Source of the DNA: BQJU01 sp964015035
GTDB taxonomy: Bacteria; Bacteroidota; Bacteroidia; Chitinophagales; Saprospiraceae
Direction: 5' to 3'
Assembly: GCA_964015035.1 (NCBI GenBank)
Contig: CAXHCA010000009.1
Coordinates: 1 to 64,000, forward strand
DNA: 64,000 nucleotides
Made by a program: the position numbers and the translations under genes. A model generated the notes under the pieces. The model was not told the DNA's origin, did not search any database, and was given only the letters and a program-made list of their open reading frames with translations. Shown here in pieces: positions 8,790 through 16,781 of this stretch. The number at the start of each line of letters is the position of its first letter. The first letter of the stretch is position 1.

Positions 8790-9057
8790 AATTGGCTTTT
8801 TTGTCATCGCAGGGGGCCTATTGCTCTGGAGTTGTGGCGAAGATGCAGGCACCCAGGTTAGGCTGAGTTCGGAGGAACGCCGGTTGATTGATACGCTCTT
8901 CCTACAGCAGGTCAAAGAGATAGCACCAATACTCGATAGCATCTGTGATGCCAACTTTGAGAAGGAGGTTAAATCCGCCGTCGACTCCATCGTAAAAGTC
9001 CGCAAGCTAGAAGAAAAGATGCTGCGCGAAAGAATGCTAAAGAAAAATGAAAATTAG
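8773..9057 (+). CDS. Small lipoprotein overlapping lptB
   Basis: 94 aa. A lipoprotein signal (GGLLLWSC) is followed by a charged, strongly helical segment rich in Lys/Glu/Arg with a coiled-coil look ('VDSIVKVRKLEEKMLRERML'). The first 17 nt lie inside the end of lptB, and its last 11 nt overlap the next gene, so the three are translationally linked. No family is recognised. Its position suggests an envelope role connected with LPS transport, but that is inference. Confidence 0.7.
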   Translation: MWTNVKIGFFVIAGGLLLWSCGEDAGTQVRLSSEERRLIDTLFLQQVKEIAPILDSICDANFEKEVKSAVDSIVKVRKLEEKMLRERMLKKNEN

Positions 9058-9403
9058 AATTCTAATCCATCTTTGTTTGCTCACTTTGCTGAGTTGCGAG
9101 CCTCCGGAAACAGAAACAGAGATTCGCCAATCCGTGATCGAAGAGCAGGTCAAAGAACGCTTGGCACTCCATCGGGCGACAAAACTTCGCGTCTGCCAGG
9201 AAAAGGTACTAGCCGAAGCCAGCCGCCTGGCCGATTCTATACTCATTCACCAGGCGCGCCTCAAACGAGACACCCTCAGCAAGCCCCCAAAGCCTTTCAA
9301 ACCAGAAAAACCTGAGATCAAAACCTTGATCGATTCAGTACCCGTTAAGCCCTTTTTCCGCGATTCTACGTTGGAATTATTGGACACCTCTGCCTCCAAC
9401 TAA
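9047..9403 (+). CDS. Second small lipoprotein of the lptB operon
   Basis: 118 aa. A lipobox (LTLLSC) is followed by a charged helix ('IRQSVIEEQVKERLALHRATK') and a Lys/Pro-rich tail ('PPKPFKPEKPEIK'). It overlaps the preceding lipoprotein gene by 11 nt. The overall plan (lipid anchor, helix) is the same as its neighbour, but the two do not look like obvious duplicates. Function unknown. Confidence 0.7.
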   Translation: MKIRILIHLCLLTLLSCEPPETETEIRQSVIEEQVKERLALHRATKLRVCQEKVLAEASRLADSILIHQARLKRDTLSKPPKPFKPEKPEIKTLIDSVPVKPFFRDSTLELLDTSASN

Positions 9404-9655
9404 TGGGAGTTGGGACAACAAGACCGTTGTGTCGCTGCTACGCAGCTCAATGTTGCTTTCTCTTACTCCGCTCAAGACCAACCACGGGCTAATAGCTGTC
9501 GCCACACTGCGGCCCGGCTACATCAAGCATGCTCTCAGACACGAATGATCATAAATCTCCCAAAAGTCGAATCTCCACTATCTCCACCCATCCAATAAAT
9601 AACTCCACGTCCCCTCCTCCCGAAAAATAAATTTGTCTTTCTTCCGTTTATCTAC
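9404..9655. other. Intergenic spacer, no gene seen
   Basis: There is no codon pattern typical of the region. The part 9404-9550 contains short GC-rich blocks similar in style to non-coding stretches at 18345 and 49430 (each ends near 'GACACGAA' or 'AACACGAA'), perhaps a worn repeat. Confidence 0.4.
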
Positions 9656-9680
9656 TAACTTTGTTTTTCAAAGTACTTTA
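9656..9680 (+). promoter_or_regulatory. Promoter and palindromic operator of the 9696 operon
   Basis: The -7 element TAACTTTG (9656-9663) is followed after 6 nt by the perfect palindrome AAAGTACTTT (9670-9679), which covers the expected transcription start. The ACTTTG of the -7 element and the following CAAAGT also form an inverted pair, so there may be three half-sites. The same arrangement with the same spacing occurs at 10693-10717. Confidence 0.7.
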
Positions 9681-9695
9681 ATTAATTAGATACGT

Positions 9696-10352
9696 ATGAC
9701 CCAGCATCACAACTCCCACCTGGAGGCATTGAGCGAAATTCGCGCGCTGATGGAACGCTCTTCCCGATTCATTTCCCTGAGCGGATTATCTGGTGTAGCC
9801 GCAGGTACCATTGCTCTGGTCGGTGCAGCGATGGTTTACATTTATTTTGGGATTATGCCTTTTGATAGTAAAAAAGCCTACTATGCGCTGATGCCTGATG
9901 CCAATAAATGGGGCATGAATTATCTGACTTTTCTGCTGGTAGACGCCACCGTGGTATTGGTCGGTGCACTGACGGCAGGAATACTTTTTACCACGCGTAA
10001 GGCTCGCCGTAAAGGGCAAAAAATCTGGGATCCATTGACCCAGCGACTACTCATAAATCTAGCTATTCCATTGGCTGCGGGTGGCATCTTTTGTTTGGCG
10101 CTGTTTACTTTGCAACTGCGCGGATTAATCGCTCCTGTTACGCTGATTTTTTACGGATTGGCACTGGTTAATGCCAGTAAATATACGCTGAATGACGTGC
10201 GCTATCTGGGCATTAGTGAAGTCGTCTTGGGTTTACTGGCTATGTTTAACCTGGGCTACGGACTGGAATTTTGGGCCATCGGTTTTGGCATTTTACACAT
10301 TGTTTATGGCATGGGCATGTACCTGAAATACGAACGCACAGAAGTGGCATGA
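9696..10352 (+). CDS. Conserved integral membrane protein upstream of a winged-helix regulator
   Basis: 218 aa with about six transmembrane segments and no signal peptide. The N-terminus 'LSEIRALMERSSRFISLSGLSGV' is a recognisable conserved block of Bacteroidota proteins that sit beside winged-helix regulators. The stop codon overlaps the next start by 4 nt (ATGA), a strong sign of translational coupling. It may act as a membrane partner or sensor for the regulator, but no function is established. Confidence 0.75.
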   Translation: MTQHHNSHLEALSEIRALMERSSRFISLSGLSGVAAGTIALVGAAMVYIYFGIMPFDSKKAYYALMPDANKWGMNYLTFLLVDATVVLVGALTAGILFTTRKARRKGQKIWDPLTQRLLINLAIPLAAGGIFCLALFTLQLRGLIAPVTLIFYGLALVNASKYTLNDVRYLGISEVVLGLLAMFNLGYGLEFWAIGFGILHIVYGMGMYLKYERTEVA

Positions 10353-10651
10353 AAAAGATTATTACGCAACTCAATAAATCCTTCGACAATCGGGTCAGAC
10401 TGGGCATCATGTCGATGTTGATGGTCAATGACTGGGTGGATTTCACCACACTGCGCGATATGCTGGAGCTCTCAGATGGTCGCCTGGCCAGCCACATTAA
10501 AGCACTGGAAGAGGAACAATTTATTGAGGTGCGCAAACAGTTCATTGGCCGCAGACCCAATACCTCTTATTGTGCCACCAAGGTCGGTAAGCAGGCTTTT
10601 ACCGATCACTTGGATGCCTTGGAGCGCATTATCAAAGACATTAAAGAATAA
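10349..10651 (+). CDS. Winged-helix transcriptional regulator (HTH_34/ArsR-like)
   Basis: The 100-aa protein is built as one winged helix: 'FDNRVRLGIMSMLMVNDWVDFTTLRDMLELSDGRLASHIKALEEEQFIEVRKQFIGRRPNTSYCATKVGKQAF' contains the recognition helix ('DGRLASHIKALE') and the wing ('KQFIGRRPNTSY'). The start is ATG at 10349, overlapping the upstream stop codon; a longer frame from 10271 is not needed. It likely represses its own operon and the following one through the shared AAAGTACTTT palindromes at 9670 and 10707. Confidence 0.85.
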   Translation: MKKIITQLNKSFDNRVRLGIMSMLMVNDWVDFTTLRDMLELSDGRLASHIKALEEEQFIEVRKQFIGRRPNTSYCATKVGKQAFTDHLDALERIIKDIKE

Positions 10652-10692
10652 GTATAAAATAATACGACTAGAAGCTGCATTTTTTTATTCAT

Positions 10693-10717
10693 CAACTTTG
10701 AAATTCAAAGTACTTTA
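10693..10717 (+). promoter_or_regulatory. Promoter and palindromic operator of the DUF1361 operon
   Basis: A -7-like CAACTTTG (10693-10700) is followed after 6 nt by AAAGTACTTT (10707-10716), the same layout as at 9656. The palindrome touches the ATG at 10717, so bound repressor would cover both transcription and translation starts; the leader would be about 10 nt. Confidence 0.65.
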
Positions 10718-11481
10718 TGAACATCCAGATTCATTTAAATAACAGAAACCAGCGCCTCTTCCTGACCCTGGTACTGATGACCGCCTTCGATGGTTTGTTA
10801 CTGCTATTTCGCTTGTACAAAATGAATAGCATCCCCGACGAAATTCCCAGGATTGGTACACTTACCCGGTATAGAGGGTATACTTTTTTGTTCCTCGCCT
10901 GGAATCTGTTCCTCGCCTGGATTCCCTATCTCTTTGCGCTCATCCTGGAACGCAAAGCTTGGCGGGGCAGCAGTTTGTGGCAATTGCTGCCCATTTTCTG
11001 CTGTTGGCTCTTATTTTTTCCCAATGCGCCTTACATCGTCACCGATTTGTTGCATTTACAGCACCGACCTCCCTTACCCTTATGGTACGACCTCCTGGTC
11101 TTGTTTTCCTTTGCGTGGACCGGACTAATGCTGGGCTTTTTGTCATTGTTAAAGGTACATCGGGTATTAGATGTTCAGATCGGTAAAAAGATGGGTTGGC
11201 TGGTGGTGCTGGCCAGTATTGGGCTAACTGGTTTTGGCGTGTATCTCGGGCGGTTCCTGCGCTGGAACAGTTGGGATATTGTCACACAGCCACTGGCTTT
11301 ATTCCAAGACATTGGACGGGTGCTCAGTCAACCGCTATTGCACCTAAATACCTTCGGATTGGCCATCGTCCTTACGGCCATACTGATGTTGGGTTACTTC
11401 ATGCTACTGGCCTTAAGTAGTCCCACATCGGCAGACACCTCCCCAATGATCAATGACGACTATAAATACAAATCGATATGA
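10717..11481 (+). CDS. DUF1361 family membrane protein
   Basis: 254 aa with about seven transmembrane segments. The conserved 'LLFFPNAPYIVTDLLHL' and 'YLGRFLRWNSWDI' blocks are the hallmarks of DUF1361, whose function is unknown. Its stop codon overlaps the next start by 4 nt (11478). It is expected to be expressed with the following membrane protein and controlled by the same regulator as the 9696 operon. Confidence 0.85.
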   Translation: MNIQIHLNNRNQRLFLTLVLMTAFDGLLLLFRLYKMNSIPDEIPRIGTLTRYRGYTFLFLAWNLFLAWIPYLFALILERKAWRGSSLWQLLPIFCCWLLFFPNAPYIVTDLLHLQHRPPLPLWYDLLVLFSFAWTGLMLGFLSLLKVHRVLDVQIGKKMGWLVVLASIGLTGFGVYLGRFLRWNSWDIVTQPLALFQDIGRVLSQPLLHLNTFGLAIVLTAILMLGYFMLLALSSPTSADTSPMINDDYKYKSI

Positions 11482-12968
11482 AAAAGCACTTCGTTATTAC
11501 CGGACTCACCGTCCTCAGCGGAATCACTTATGTACATCTATTTTCGGGAGAACAAATGGGGTTGAACACCTTAGTGTTTACCATTGCGCTATTGGCAACC
11601 ATTTTTGGTTTTCAACCCGAATTAAAACATACCCCTAGCGCCTTATTTGCTGCGGGAGGAGTATTGCTCACCGCATGCATTGTCATCTGGCACAATTCTG
11701 ATTTTGCCAAAATGATGCACTGGTTCTCCCTACTACTCCTAATCGGATTTGCCCAACGGCGGGAATTGCGTTTTCTGATTTTTGCCATCCTATTGGCATT
11801 GACCAGTGTGCTAACCCTAGCCCAGCAGTGGCTGCGGGAACTGCGCAAGGTGATTTTACCAGCGTCCTATCAGCGGCTACCATTTCAAAAGATTCCGTTG
11901 ATGATTCTGCCCATATTCTGCTTGGGGCTGTTTGGTAGTATTTATTACCAAGCCAACCAGAAGTGGGCAGCTTTATTTGATCGCATTTGGTCGAGCTTCC
12001 TAAACGTATTTCACTGGCATCTTTCCATTGAGCAAATCCTACTTTTCATGGTTGGCTTTTGGCTGATGGGGGCGGGCATTCTTCGCTCTCGTTTTGGGGA
12101 GTTATTTACCCATCTGGAGGCCAGCCAAAGTGATCTATTGGTACGTCGACGCATTCCCTTTAAGGAGCGCTGGTGGCCACAAACACATTTGCTCTCTCTG
12201 AAAAATGAGTATTGGGTGGCCATTCTTACCATTGGCCTACTCAATACCCTATTGTTTGTGGTAAATATGACCGACTTGCGTTATGTCTGGATAGAAACAG
12301 AAATGACCACAGCTGCGGAATTGAGTCAGTATGTACACGAAGGCACCTATTTACTCATCCTCTCCATCTTGCTCTCAGCAGCTATCCTTCTGTATTTCTT
12401 TCGGGGCAATCAGAATTTTTACAAACAAAACACCCTTTTGCACGAGATGACCTATGTTTGGATCGCCCAGAATGGCTTGCTGGCCCTTTCCGTAGGCATG
12501 CGGAACTTTCGTTATCTGAGTCAATATGGACTGGCTTACAAACGCATCGGCGTCTTCATCTTCCTGATTATGGTCCTGTCCGGATTACTGTTCCTATACT
12601 TCAAAATTCGCGACAAAAAATCAGCCTTTTATCTATTGCGAAACAATGCCTGGATTTTTTATGCCGTGTTGCTCACCTTCAGTACATTGAATTGGGATGT
12701 GATCATTACCAAATACAACATCCATCAGGCCGCTAGCACGGGAAGTGTGCTGGACGACTACTTCCTGACCCATGAGGTAGGTTTGGGAAATGTATGGCTC
12801 CTCGTCAATCGCGAAGCGGAAATCAGCAAATTGGTGAATGATCCTGCCCAACTGCGGGAAGATATTGAGCAAAAACGGAAGGTGTTTATGCGACGGCAAA
12901 ACCAATTGAGTTGGCGCTCGTGGAATTGGGCAGGAAGTCACATGCAACGGCAACTGGCAGATCGTTAG
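11478..12968 (+). CDS. Multi-pass membrane protein, DUF4153/DUF4173-like
   Basis: 496 aa with about 12 hydrophobic segments. The central to C-terminal blocks 'LLFVVNMTDLRYVWI', 'SQYVHEGTYLLILSILLSA' and 'YGLAYKRIGVFIFL' resemble the DUF4153/DUF4173 group. It ends with a basic soluble tail. The TAG stop codon at 12966-12968 lies in the first bases of the dispersed palindromic element, so the present C-terminus may have been set by that insertion. Function is unknown; the operon layout suggests envelope stress or lipid homeostasis, which is speculative. Confidence 0.75.
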   Translation: MKKHFVITGLTVLSGITYVHLFSGEQMGLNTLVFTIALLATIFGFQPELKHTPSALFAAGGVLLTACIVIWHNSDFAKMMHWFSLLLLIGFAQRRELRFLIFAILLALTSVLTLAQQWLRELRKVILPASYQRLPFQKIPLMILPIFCLGLFGSIYYQANQKWAALFDRIWSSFLNVFHWHLSIEQILLFMVGFWLMGAGILRSRFGELFTHLEASQSDLLVRRRIPFKERWWPQTHLLSLKNEYWVAILTIGLLNTLLFVVNMTDLRYVWIETEMTTAAELSQYVHEGTYLLILSILLSAAILLYFFRGNQNFYKQNTLLHEMTYVWIAQNGLLALSVGMRNFRYLSQYGLAYKRIGVFIFLIMVLSGLLFLYFKIRDKKSAFYLLRNNAWIFYAVLLTFSTLNWDVIITKYNIHQAASTGSVLDDYFLTHEVGLGNVWLLVNREAEISKLVNDPAQLREDIEQKRKVFMRRQNQLSWRSWNWAGSHMQRQLADR

Positions 12969-13064
12969 TGCATATTTGGAGGTGGTGCTTTAAAACCCAA
13001 AACCTGAAATTTGCAGCCTGAATAGCTTGCCCGAATATACTTCAGGGACTACCTCCAAACATGC
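12967..13064 (+). repeat. Dispersed palindromic element, copy A
   Basis: Left end AGTGCATATTTGGAGG and right end CCTCCAAACATGC are inverted. The interior (GTGGTGCTTT, then GCAGCCTGAATAGCTTGCCC, then AATATACTTCAGGGACTACC) matches copy D (33594-33787) but lacks about 95 bp from its middle, including the TCTCGG palindrome. Confidence 0.85.
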
Positions 13065-13067
13065 TCC

Positions 13068-13151
13068 CCAAAGCACAAATCCATAATAATGACGAAGCAA
13101 ATTAATAGAATCCCATCTGCTCAATCTTTTTTTGGGACAAACCTGACACCC
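13068..13151 (+). repeat. Conserved tail next to copy A
   Basis: About 85 nt starting at CAAAGCACAAATCC and running to GGGACAAACCTG are nearly identical to 29585-29672, the sequence that follows copy C. It contains a run of seven T before GGGA. No open frame is evident; it may be part of a larger ancestral element. Confidence 0.8.
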
Positions 13152-13174
13152 TCCTACAATTTGTTATATACACA

Positions 13175-13240
13175 ATAAGATCATTTATTTGCTTCTAAAT
13201 GACTATATTTGCAAATATAGAGTCAAAAAAATGATCTTAT
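13175..13240 (+). promoter_or_regulatory. Nested palindromic promoter of the DUF4143 ATPase
   Basis: An outer inverted repeat ATAAGATCATTT (13175-13186) / AAATGATCTTAT (13229-13240) encloses a perfect 18-bp palindrome CTATATTTGCAAATATAG (13203-13220), which contains the -7 element TATATTTG. The downstream outer arm touches the ATG at 13241. A dimeric repressor bound here would block the promoter, and the outer arms could allow looping. Confidence 0.7.
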
Positions 13241-14665
13241 ATGCCACTTTTTCAGATAACAGAACAACAGATCCTAGATAGAATAAGGTTTGAAAACCCT
13301 TGGTGGGTTGATAGAAAAGTTGATGATTTTTACCAATTAATGAAGAGGAGATTATATTTTCCTAGGTTTGTTCATCTTGTTAAAAATAGTAGAATTAAGA
13401 GAGCTGTTGTTCTTATGGGGCCAAGAAGAATAGGCAAAACAGTAATGATTTTTCATACTATTCAACGATTAATTGATGATGGAGTTGATCCGAAAAAAAT
13501 ATTCTACCTATCGATTGAAACACCTATTTTTAACAGTATAGGAATAGAAGAATTATTTAACTATTGTCGAAAGGCTGTAGGGAAAGAAGATGACTTAAAA
13601 GGATACTATGTCTTTTTTGATGAGGTACAATATTTGAAAGATTGGGAAGTTCACTTAAAATCTTTAGTAGATTCATATCACTACGTTAAGTTTGTCGTAT
13701 CGGGTTCAGCCGCAGCTGCATTGAAGTTGAAAAGTAATGAGTCTGGAGCTGGTAGGTTTACAGATTTCACTCTTCCTCCGTTAACTTTTCACGAGTATAT
13801 ACATTTAAAAGACCTAGAGCATTTAATCATACCAAAAGAGAAGACTTGGAACGGCCATTCATTTATAGTTTTTAATACAATCAATATTCAAGAATTAAAT
13901 AAACACTTCATTAATTATATAAATTATGGCGGATACCCTGAAGTATCTTTGTCAGAGGAAATTCAGAAAAATCCAGGCAGGTATATAAAAAGTGACATAA
14001 TCGATAAAGTTCTGTTGAGAGATTTGCCTAGCCTATATGGAATTCAAGATGTTCAAGAATTGAATTCCTTATTCACGACAATTGCCTTTAATTCTGGCAA
14101 TGAATTTTCATATGATACATTATCAACTACTTCTGGTGTATCTAAGAATACAATGAAAAAATACATTAGCTATCTAGAGGCTGCGTTTTTAATCCGCGTT
14201 GTTAACAGGATAGACTTAAGTGGAAAAAAATTTAAACGAGCAAATTATTTTAAAATTTATCTAACAAATCCTTCCTTAAGAAGTGCACTATTTTCACCTA
14301 TAAATTCTGATTCAGAAGTGATGGGGAACATGGTTGAAACTGCAATTTTTTCACAATGGTTTCATCGTTATTGGCATACCCCCTACTATGCAAGATGGAA
14401 AAGTGGAGAAGTCGATATTGTGGGGTTGTCTTCAGAAAAATTAAAACCAGCTTGGGCTGTAGAAATTAAATGGTCAAATAGATATTTTGATAAACCAGGC
14501 GAACTTAAAAGTTTGAATAGTTTTTTAGTTAAAAATAAGCTTAATCGCGCTATTGTAACCACTATAGATATTACCGATGAAATCGAGCTTAAGGGGGTAG
14601 TTTATGATTATATACCTTCGTCGTTATATTGTTATACAATTGGAAAAAGAACTATAGATCAATAA
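13241..14665 (+). CDS. AAA ATPase with DUF4143 domain, probably horizontally acquired
   Basis: 474 aa. The N-terminal AAA_14 domain has Walker A GPRRIGKT (60-67) and Walker B YVFFDEVQYL (about 123-132). The DUF4143 part follows, including a winged-helix-like 'LSTTSGVSKNTMKKYISYLEAAFLI' and a C-terminal PD-(D/E)XK-like core (GEVDIVGL ... AVEIKW). Such proteins are common accessory genes of unknown role, sometimes near defence or toxin genes. The gene is clearly AT-richer than its neighbours and stands alone between a dispersed repeat and a structured region, which suggests transfer. Confidence 0.88.
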   Translation: MPLFQITEQQILDRIRFENPWWVDRKVDDFYQLMKRRLYFPRFVHLVKNSRIKRAVVLMGPRRIGKTVMIFHTIQRLIDDGVDPKKIFYLSIETPIFNSIGIEELFNYCRKAVGKEDDLKGYYVFFDEVQYLKDWEVHLKSLVDSYHYVKFVVSGSAAAALKLKSNESGAGRFTDFTLPPLTFHEYIHLKDLEHLIIPKEKTWNGHSFIVFNTINIQELNKHFINYINYGGYPEVSLSEEIQKNPGRYIKSDIIDKVLLRDLPSLYGIQDVQELNSLFTTIAFNSGNEFSYDTLSTTSGVSKNTMKKYISYLEAAFLIRVVNRIDLSGKKFKRANYFKIYLTNPSLRSALFSPINSDSEVMGNMVETAIFSQWFHRYWHTPYYARWKSGEVDIVGLSSEKLKPAWAVEIKWSNRYFDKPGELKSLNSFLVKNKLNRAIVTTIDITDEIELKGVVYDYIPSSLYCYTIGKRTIDQ

Positions 14666-14683
14666 CGCTGTGCCCAACAAATA

Positions 14684-14744
14684 AGCCCCAAAGCAGAGCA
14701 CCAGCGATGGCCTGCTAAGCTGTTTTGACGCCGAACTTTGGGCT
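14684..14744 (+). repeat. Structured inverted repeat after the ATPase gene
   Basis: AGCCCCAAAG (14684-14693) pairs with CTTTGGGCT (14736-14744) around a 42-nt GC-rich loop. The composition differs sharply from the AT-rich gene it follows. See the rejected list for its attC resemblance. Confidence 0.5.
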
Positions 14745-14776
14745 GCAAAGCCAGCTCTAACACGCCCAAAAATAAA

Positions 14777-14814
14777 AACACCGGTATCAAATCTCTTCGA
14801 TACCGGTGTTTTTT
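14777..14814. terminator. Bidirectional terminator between convergent genes
   Basis: AACACCGGTATC / GATACCGGTGTT is a perfect 12-bp stem with a 10-nt loop, followed by TTTT on the plus strand and a T-run on the minus strand. It serves both the ATPase and the acyl-CoA dehydrogenase genes. Confidence 0.85.
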
Positions 14815-14867
14815 GCTATTGACTAGCCCCTTAAAATCGCGGAATTAAACGCCACGGAACCAAGCCA

Positions 14868-16667
14868 TTAGAAACAGTAACCATTGGCCTCAATCATGCG
14901 ATCAGCAATCAGGCGACGATCCGCTTTGACATTGGTGGGTGGGTACTTCGTGAAACGGTTAAGTCCCATCAACATAGTCCGCAACAGATCACCCTCCGCA
15001 AAGGATACCAACGCATCAGTAGCATTCTTGGTCAGGCGGGCAGTCATATCCGTGAGGAAGACGCGCAACATGGCATCGTACACCTCCTGTGGATGCTTGG
15101 TCTCCATGTCCGCCAATTTTTGTACGCGCAACAACAGTGATTCCGCTTGCAATAAGTCAATCAACATATCGGCCACATTCATCACAATTTCTTGCTCTTC
15201 TTTCAGGTTCAGATTGCCATCCATCTGCATTTTAGCCGCAGCGCCCGCCACCATCAAAATGGCTTTTTTGAAGTCCTTCAGCGCCTTAATTTCTTTGCCG
15301 TATGCACCACTAGGCTGCTCAAAACTTGGCATGGAAGCCAATTCCTTCTGTACCGCCCAAGCAGGACCCACCAAGTCAAATTGTCCTTTTAGCGCCCGAC
15401 GCAACAGCATATCTACCGTCAGCAGGCGATTGATCTCATTGGTGCCCTCGTATATGCGGTTGATCCGGGAGTCGCGATAGGCACGAGCCGCCGTTCCTTC
15501 CTCCGAATAGCCCATTCCGCCGTGAATCTGTAAGGTCTCATCGGTCACATAATCCAGTACCTCAGAACCTACCACCTTCAGAATGGCACATTCAATGGCA
15601 TATTCTTCGGCCGCTTCGAGCTTGGCATCTCCAAAACTCTTTCCTTCTGCATCCATCGCCTTTTTCTTCTCTTCCATCAGATTGGAAACGCGGTACAAGG
15701 CACTCTCTCCGGCAAAAATGCGGATGGCTTGCTCCGCTAACTTGTGCTTGATCGCACCAAAATTGGCAATGGGTACTTTAAACTGGATGCGCTCGTTGGC
15801 GTATTTCACCGCCGTGTTCACACTCTCCTTAGAACCACCCAAAGACAGGGCACACAACTTGAATCGGCCGGTATTTAATACGTTAAAGGCAATCAAGTGC
15901 CCCTTGCCAATATCACCCAATACATTTTCTACGGGGACCTTTACATTTTCAAAAAACACCTGGCGTGTGGAAGATCCTTTGATACCCAATTTCTTTTCTT
16001 CAGCGCCCAAACTCACTCCTTCTGCATTGCGATCTACAATAAAGCAGGTGAATTTGTCGCCGTCGATCTTCGCAAAAACGATAAATACATCCGCAAAACC
16101 GGCATTGGAAATCCACATTTTCTGACCATTCATGATGTAGTGCTTACCGTCTTCCGACAAATCAGCCCGCGTTTTGGCGGCCAATGCATCTGATCCGGAA
16201 GAAGGCTCCGTCAAGCAATAAGACGGCTTTAGCTCGGCACTGATGAATTTAGGCAGGTAGTATTCTTTCTGCTTCTCAGTCCCAAAATACAAAAGTGGCA
16301 ACATGCCAATACCTGTTTGCACAGCATAAGAAACGGTAAAGGCACCGGCAGGGCCAAGGGCATCACAAATTAGGGTATTGGTGTTGGTGTCCATTTCCAA
16401 CCCACCGTAAGCTTCCGGCATGTGGGACCCCAGTAAGCCCAGTTCGGCAATTTTGTCTAACAGCTTGGCCGCTATATTGTCTTCCTGCAGCTCAATCTTG
16501 TCGGCATTGGGCAAAATTTCCGTGGTCAGGAAATCGCGCACCATATTGCGCACCATAATTTGCTCTTCATTGATCTCTTCGGGAATGAAGGTATCGGTAG
16601 GCTGGGCATCTTTGACCAAAAATTCGCCGCCTTTGAGGACGACCTTTTTTTCTATTGTATCTTGCAT
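14868..16667 (-). CDS. Acyl-CoA dehydrogenase
   Basis: 599 aa, longer than the usual 380-residue family because of a C-terminal helical extension of about 150 residues, as in the very-long-chain type. FAD- and substrate-binding blocks are visible: 'YCLTEPSSGSDALAAKTRA', 'MWISNAGFADVFIVFAK' and 'LQIHGGMGYSEE', with the catalytic Glu in 'RIYEGTNEI'. It oxidises acyl-CoA to enoyl-CoA in beta-oxidation and passes electrons to electron-transfer flavoprotein. It is transcribed divergently from the cytochrome P450 gene, with two copies of an operator in between. Confidence 0.93.
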   Translation of the reverse strand: MQDTIEKKVVLKGGEFLVKDAQPTDTFIPEEINEEQIMVRNMVRDFLTTEILPNADKIELQEDNIAAKLLDKIAELGLLGSHMPEAYGGLEMDTNTNTLICDALGPAGAFTVSYAVQTGIGMLPLLYFGTEKQKEYYLPKFISAELKPSYCLTEPSSGSDALAAKTRADLSEDGKHYIMNGQKMWISNAGFADVFIVFAKIDGDKFTCFIVDRNAEGVSLGAEEKKLGIKGSSTRQVFFENVKVPVENVLGDIGKGHLIAFNVLNTGRFKLCALSLGGSKESVNTAVKYANERIQFKVPIANFGAIKHKLAEQAIRIFAGESALYRVSNLMEEKKKAMDAEGKSFGDAKLEAAEEYAIECAILKVVGSEVLDYVTDETLQIHGGMGYSEEGTAARAYRDSRINRIYEGTNEINRLLTVDMLLRRALKGQFDLVGPAWAVQKELASMPSFEQPSGAYGKEIKALKDFKKAILMVAGAAAKMQMDGNLNLKEEQEIVMNVADMLIDLLQAESLLLRVQKLADMETKHPQEVYDAMLRVFLTDMTARLTKNATDALVSFAEGDLLRTMLMGLNRFTKYPPTNVKADRRLIADRMIEANGYCF

Positions 16668-16689
16668 ATTGAGAAGAATTTATCTGATT

Positions 16690-16703
16690 AGCGAAAATTC
16701 GCT
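16690..16703. promoter_or_regulatory. Operator copy 1 (AGCGAA-AA-TTCGCT)
   Basis: Perfect 6-bp arms around a central AA, 23 bp upstream of the acyl-CoA dehydrogenase start. It is repeated 64 bp away at 16754. Size and symmetry suit a TetR/FadR-type dimer; the regulator gene is not in the window. Confidence 0.65.
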
Positions 16704-16753
16704 ATAAAATTAAGCGCTTTTAATCAATATGTAAAGGCATAAGACTTATTTTT

Positions 16754-16767
16754 AGCGAAAATTCGCA
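16754..16767. promoter_or_regulatory. Operator copy 2 (AGCGAA-AA-TTCGCA)
   Basis: 13 of 14 bases match copy 1. It lies 14 bp upstream of the P450 start codon. The 64-bp offset from copy 1 is close to six helical turns, so both would face the same side of the DNA. Confidence 0.65.
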
Positions 16768-16781
16768 AAAAACTTCCTATT

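Noticed and set aside
14663..14770. Possible integron attC site after the DUF4143 ATPase
   Set aside because: GCCCAAC (14672-14678) fits the RYYYAAC core and an inverted repeat follows, but no matching GTTRRRY core is found at the far side and no second cassette or integrase is present.
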